Source: Thermoplasmatota archaeon (GTDB lineage: Archaea; Thermoplasmatota; Penumbrarchaeia; Penumbrarchaeales; Penumbrarchaeaceae). Taken from it: DNA of 6,016 nt. Below the pieces are notes generated by a model, which searched no databases, was not told the origin of the DNA, and was given only the letters and a program-made list of their open reading frames with translations. The position numbers were made by a program, and so were the translations under genes. Where the stretch lies: NCBI GenBank assembly GCA_030595585.1, contig JAUVCY010000132.1:1-6016 (forward strand), read 5' to 3'. This document shows positions 3,191 through 6,016 of this stretch, piece after piece; the stretch's first letter is position 1, and each line of letters starts with the position of its first letter.

Positions 3191-6016
3191 CTACTCCTCA
3201 TATTCGGCGTCCAGCCCGTTGGCCCTCTTCCTCCTGGATATCAGGACGAAGATAAGCATTATCGCCAGAAGGAAGACTATCGTTCCCAGACAGCATACCG
3301 CAGCTTTCTGTAACAGGTTGTCATCGTCATCATCCGATCCCTCCGGCTCCTGTGGTATGGTCTGGGTTCCGCTTTCAGAGGGTGCCAGGTCATCGCCTCC
3401 GGAGCTGTCGGAGAAGTGGTAGGAGTAATCCTCCTCCCATTCGAACTCGTCACCGGATATGGTTAGCTCGTACACGCCATCCTCGGTCTCCTCCAGCAGG
3501 AAGGAGCCCACACCATCTATGACGATGTAAACGTCCATCCCGTCCTCGCCAGTCACCTCAACGGTCCAATCCCCGTCCTCTTCAACGGTCACGCTGGCCT
3601 CGGAGATATCCCAACCAGGCGGTATCGCCGGGTTGGCCGGGGTGGTGAAGGTGCCTGAGAACGCAGGCGCCTCGTCAGGGCCTCCATCGGCAGAGGAGAA
3701 GTGGTAGCTGTACGTGGTCTCCCACTCGAACTCCGATATGGATATGATGAGCTCGTACACTCCGTCCCCGGCCTCCACCAGCAGGAATGATCCAACATCC
3801 TCCACCACGAAATAAACGGAAATATTGGCTTTTCCCATGGCGCTTACAGAGAGGTCATGGTTCGCCTGGAAGTCCACAACAGCCTCGGCCAACCTCCAGG
3901 GTGCAATGGTATCTCCCGTTGTGAAATTCCATTCCAGCACGTTATCCGTATGGAGCGGATAGCCCTCTGCCGACAACGCAGTTGACGGGAACACTATCTC
4001 GTAGGTAGTGTTGGGCTGCATAACGTCATGTTCCAGGGTCAGGTTCTTCTTATCATCCGACCAGCTGTAGGTCAGGTTCGAAAGGGCAGGGGTGATCTCT
4101 ATCAGCTGGTTGATCGTAGAAGTATCCACCGCCATGGAGAACTGTATTTCGATAAGCTCATCCAGCGGGACATCATCTCCTTCAGGAGTTATGGAGGTGA
4201 TGTTCAGATACCCCAGTGGATATTCGACCTTGTAAGGCAGATAGACGTCCACAACCACCTCGTATCCAGAGATCGTGATACCGATCGTGGAGTTCTCAAT
4301 GTACCCGGACCTGACGTTCTCCACGGGCTGAAGTTCTGCTGGGGCGGACCCCTTAACGGAGTAGTTATCCCCGTACGATACGTTCGGGAATACGTAGCTC
4401 CCGTTCTCATCCGAGGTCGTTGTGTTCAGTAGATTACCATATTGATAGAGGCTTAAGGTGCCCATCGGCATACCATCCACAAGTGGGCCTCCCTCGCCCA
4501 TGACCCTGCCGATGATATCAGCAACAGACCTGTTCTCCAGGGAGATCGGGACGTTGATATCCAGCCAACCGCTGGCAACGATCGTCTCCGACTCGTAAGG
4601 ATCATACAGCTCGGACAATCCTGTCCGGACCGTGTAATCGCCCATATTGAGCCCCTCGAACAGGTAATGTCCCTCACCGTCGGTGAGGGTCCAGGCGACC
4701 TCCACCTCATCCTCATCGTAGAGTATCAAAGAGACGTTCAAACCCTCTACAGGCGTCCCCTCCCAGTCCGTCACCGTTCCATCCAGTTCGAACTCAGGCA
4801 TGATCTGGAACAGTACATCATCCATATCCGAGGTCAGATATAAGGGCATATACTCACGGATGGTGTCGTTCTCCATGAAGAGAGAGAAATTCCCCTCCCA
4901 CAGGTAGAATGAGAACTGGTTGCCCTCCTGCAGGTCCTGATAGAATGGTATCATCGCCCCACCCCGGTCCTCATCGGTAGCGGTTACCCAGCCAGTATCT
5001 ATTGGATCACCGTTCTGGTCCACAACGGACCCGTTGATCCAGAAACCATCCTCCGGTATCGGGTCCATCAGGATGTCTACCTGGCTATCTGACCGTGTGG
5101 CCATATCCTGCCTGTTGATCACCGGCAGATAGCCGTCTGCCTCAACCAAGATGAACACATGATCTACCCCACGTGTCCGGTAGTATCCGTTCCCGTCCGT
5201 ACCCCCATAGCTGTGCCCATACAGGTATTCTTTATTCATCCGACATTCGTAGATAAATGGGTTGAACTTCGGATCCTCTCCCATGTGGAAGGATAGCGCT
5301 GAGATCTCGACCTGGGGCATCGCCTCCATCGTCTCGCTGTCCCTCACAAAGCCGTGAACGGAGCTCAGCGGGAAGGTGGGGAAAACGATAAGGTCCTCCA
5401 GACCCCCACCTGAGGGTGGGATGATATGCAGTATATACGCTGACTTCCACTGAGGCCGGTACTCGGATATTGCGTTCTCTTCCACATAGACCGAATAGGT
5501 CGCTCCAGGGTATGTCAGGAACCTCACCTCACCGGAATCGTCAGAAACGATAATGGTTGAGCCAAATCCCGGATTATAGCCTTCCGGGCTAACGCGGACC
5601 GTAACACCGGATACGGGTGTCCCAGAGCTGTCTGCGACCGTGAACCAACTCTCTACCAGATCCCCGTAGAAGCTGTACCTGTCCACGTAGATGGTGATCT
5701 CCGGATTGGTCGGGCCAATGGTGATATCTTCGATCGTGCCTCTCCCTATATTATGGGATGCAGTTAGGTAGTCGTAATCCCCCTGTAACAACTGACCGGT
5801 GAACACGCCGGTCTCGTTCGTGGAACTGCCATACTCAACGGATACCGAGTCGCCATCGTTATAACCCCAGCCATCGATTTTCGCCTTTGGAAGGGATATC
5901 CCGGTGGTCCTATCCTTGACCACTATGGTCACGTCGGCCATGGGCCTCTCCACCTCCACCTCTTTCACGAGGGTGATATTTCTCTCCAAGGTCTCCGCAC
6001 TGGTCGGGTTGAAAGT
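3191..6016 (-). CDS. Large multidomain extracellular surface protein, C-terminal 941 residues, 5' end outside window
   Basis: The frame is open to base 6016 (first in-window residues TFNPTSAETL), so the start, any signal peptide and further domains lie outside; the TTG at 5987-5989 is an ordinary Leu codon. Numbering from the first in-window residue, I see a chain of beta-sandwich modules: carboxypeptidase-regulatory-like units at about 27-113, 115-215, 216-320, 324-409, 410-492 and 499-594 (for example GTVTDWEGTPVEGLNVSL then GEGHYLFEGLNMGDYTV), an Ig-like Big_5 domain at 602-700 (ITSITPEGDDVPLDELIEIQ, ending in EWNFTTGD), two 87-residue repeats at 707-793 and 802-888, an acidic linker DDDDD at 895-899, a membrane helix at 904-926 and a basic stop RRKR at 928-931. 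About 18 N-X-S/T sequons suggest an N-glycosylated cell-surface protein with an outside N-terminus. It may be an adhesin, an S-layer-associated protein or the stalk of an enzyme; no catalytic domain is visible in this part. The stop is TAG. Confidence 0.85.
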   Translation of the reverse strand, partial: TFNPTSAETLERNITLVKEVEVERPMADVTIVVKDRTTGISLPKAKIDGWGYNDGDSVSVEYGSSTNETGVFTGQLLQGDYDYLTASHNIGRGTIEDITIGPTNPEITIYVDRYSFYGDLVESWFTVADSSGTPVSGVTVRVSPEGYNPGFGSTIIVSDDSGEVRFLTYPGATYSVYVEENAISEYRPQWKSAYILHIIPPSGGGLEDLIVFPTFPLSSVHGFVRDSETMEAMPQVEISALSFHMGEDPKFNPFIYECRMNKEYLYGHSYGGTDGNGYYRTRGVDHVFILVEADGYLPVINRQDMATRSDSQVDILMDPIPEDGFWINGSVVDQNGDPIDTGWVTATDEDRGGAMIPFYQDLQEGNQFSFYLWEGNFSLFMENDTIREYMPLYLTSDMDDVLFQIMPEFELDGTVTDWEGTPVEGLNVSLILYDEDEVEVAWTLTDGEGHYLFEGLNMGDYTVRTGLSELYDPYESETIVASGWLDINVPISLENRSVADIIGRVMGEGGPLVDGMPMGTLSLYQYGNLLNTTTSDENGSYVFPNVSYGDNYSVKGSAPAELQPVENVRSGYIENSTIGITISGYEVVVDVYLPYKVEYPLGYLNITSITPEGDDVPLDELIEIQFSMAVDTSTINQLIEITPALSNLTYSWSDDKKNLTLEHDVMQPNTTYEIVFPSTALSAEGYPLHTDNVLEWNFTTGDTIAPWRLAEAVVDFQANHDLSVSAMGKANISVYFVVEDVGSFLLVEAGDGVYELIISISEFEWETTYSYHFSSADGGPDEAPAFSGTFTTPANPAIPPGWDISEASVTVEEDGDWTVEVTGEDGMDVYIVIDGVGSFLLEETEDGVYELTISGDEFEWEEDYSYHFSDSSGGDDLAPSESGTQTIPQEPEGSDDDDDNLLQKAAVCCLGTIVFLLAIMLIFVLISRRKRANGLDAEYEE
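3353..3613 (-). repeat. Second copy of the 87-residue membrane-proximal repeat
   Basis: It runs from W (WDISEASVTV) to P (GTQTIP), with the core GVGSFLLEETEDGVYELTIS, EFEWE and YSYHFS. Aligned without gaps to the copy at 3638-3898, about 46 of 87 residues are identical by my hand count. It contains no N-glycosylation sequon and leads into the acidic linker and membrane helix. Confidence 0.85.
3638..3898 (-). repeat. First copy of the 87-residue repeat
   Basis: It runs from W (WRLAEAVVDF) to P (GTFTTP), with the core DVGSFLLVEAGDGVYELIIS, EFEWE and YSYHFS. The period between copies is 95 residues, the extra eight being a linker (ANPAIPPG). I do not recognise the domain; the pattern of short beta strands suggests an Ig-like or E-set fold. 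Confidence 0.85.

Overview
The window looks archaeal and probably belongs to the Thermoplasmata (Euryarchaeota) or a close relative. Four things suggest this: AGG/ATA-rich codon use at moderate GC; a GGTGAT Shine-Dalgarno directly against a start codon; TATA-like boxes instead of bacterial -35/-10 promoters; and a large N-glycosylation-sequon-rich surface protein held by a C-terminal membrane helix after an Asp-rich linker. The lineage is an inference, since no rRNA or marker gene is present.

Layout, left to right. (1) 1-1377, plus: most of an ABC-class predicted ATPase (COG3044/PF09818, related to trypanosome MRB1590), with its N-terminus outside the window. (2) 1358-1454: two back-to-back bulged hairpins made of four copies of one motif (TGTCAAAGTTRGG and its complement). 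The first overlaps the ATPase stop codon. (3) 1532-1657, minus: a small, lysine/glutamate-rich ORF of 41-45 codons with coding-like codon use, followed by a perfect 9-bp hairpin. (4) 1703-1930: a noncoding stretch with a good TATA box (1783-1789) and a second AT-rich candidate just before mntP. (5) 1931-2491, plus: MntP-type manganese efflux pump. (6) 2523-3146, plus: a cysteine hydrolase of the isochorismatase superfamily, 31 bases after mntP and probably cotranscribed. (7) 3191-6016, minus: the C-terminal 941 residues of a very large extracellular protein, with several carboxypeptidase-regulatory-like beta-sandwiches, an Ig-like Big_5 domain, two 87-residue repeats and a membrane anchor. It converges on the hydrolase across 44 bases.

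No shared pathway links all the genes. The mntP-hydrolase pair is the only clear transcription unit; the ATPase and the surface protein look independent. I see no defence system, CRISPR, tRNA, rRNA or intact mobile element. The parts least explained by known families are the twin-hairpin block with the adjacent small ORF, and the duplicated membrane-proximal domain of the surface protein.
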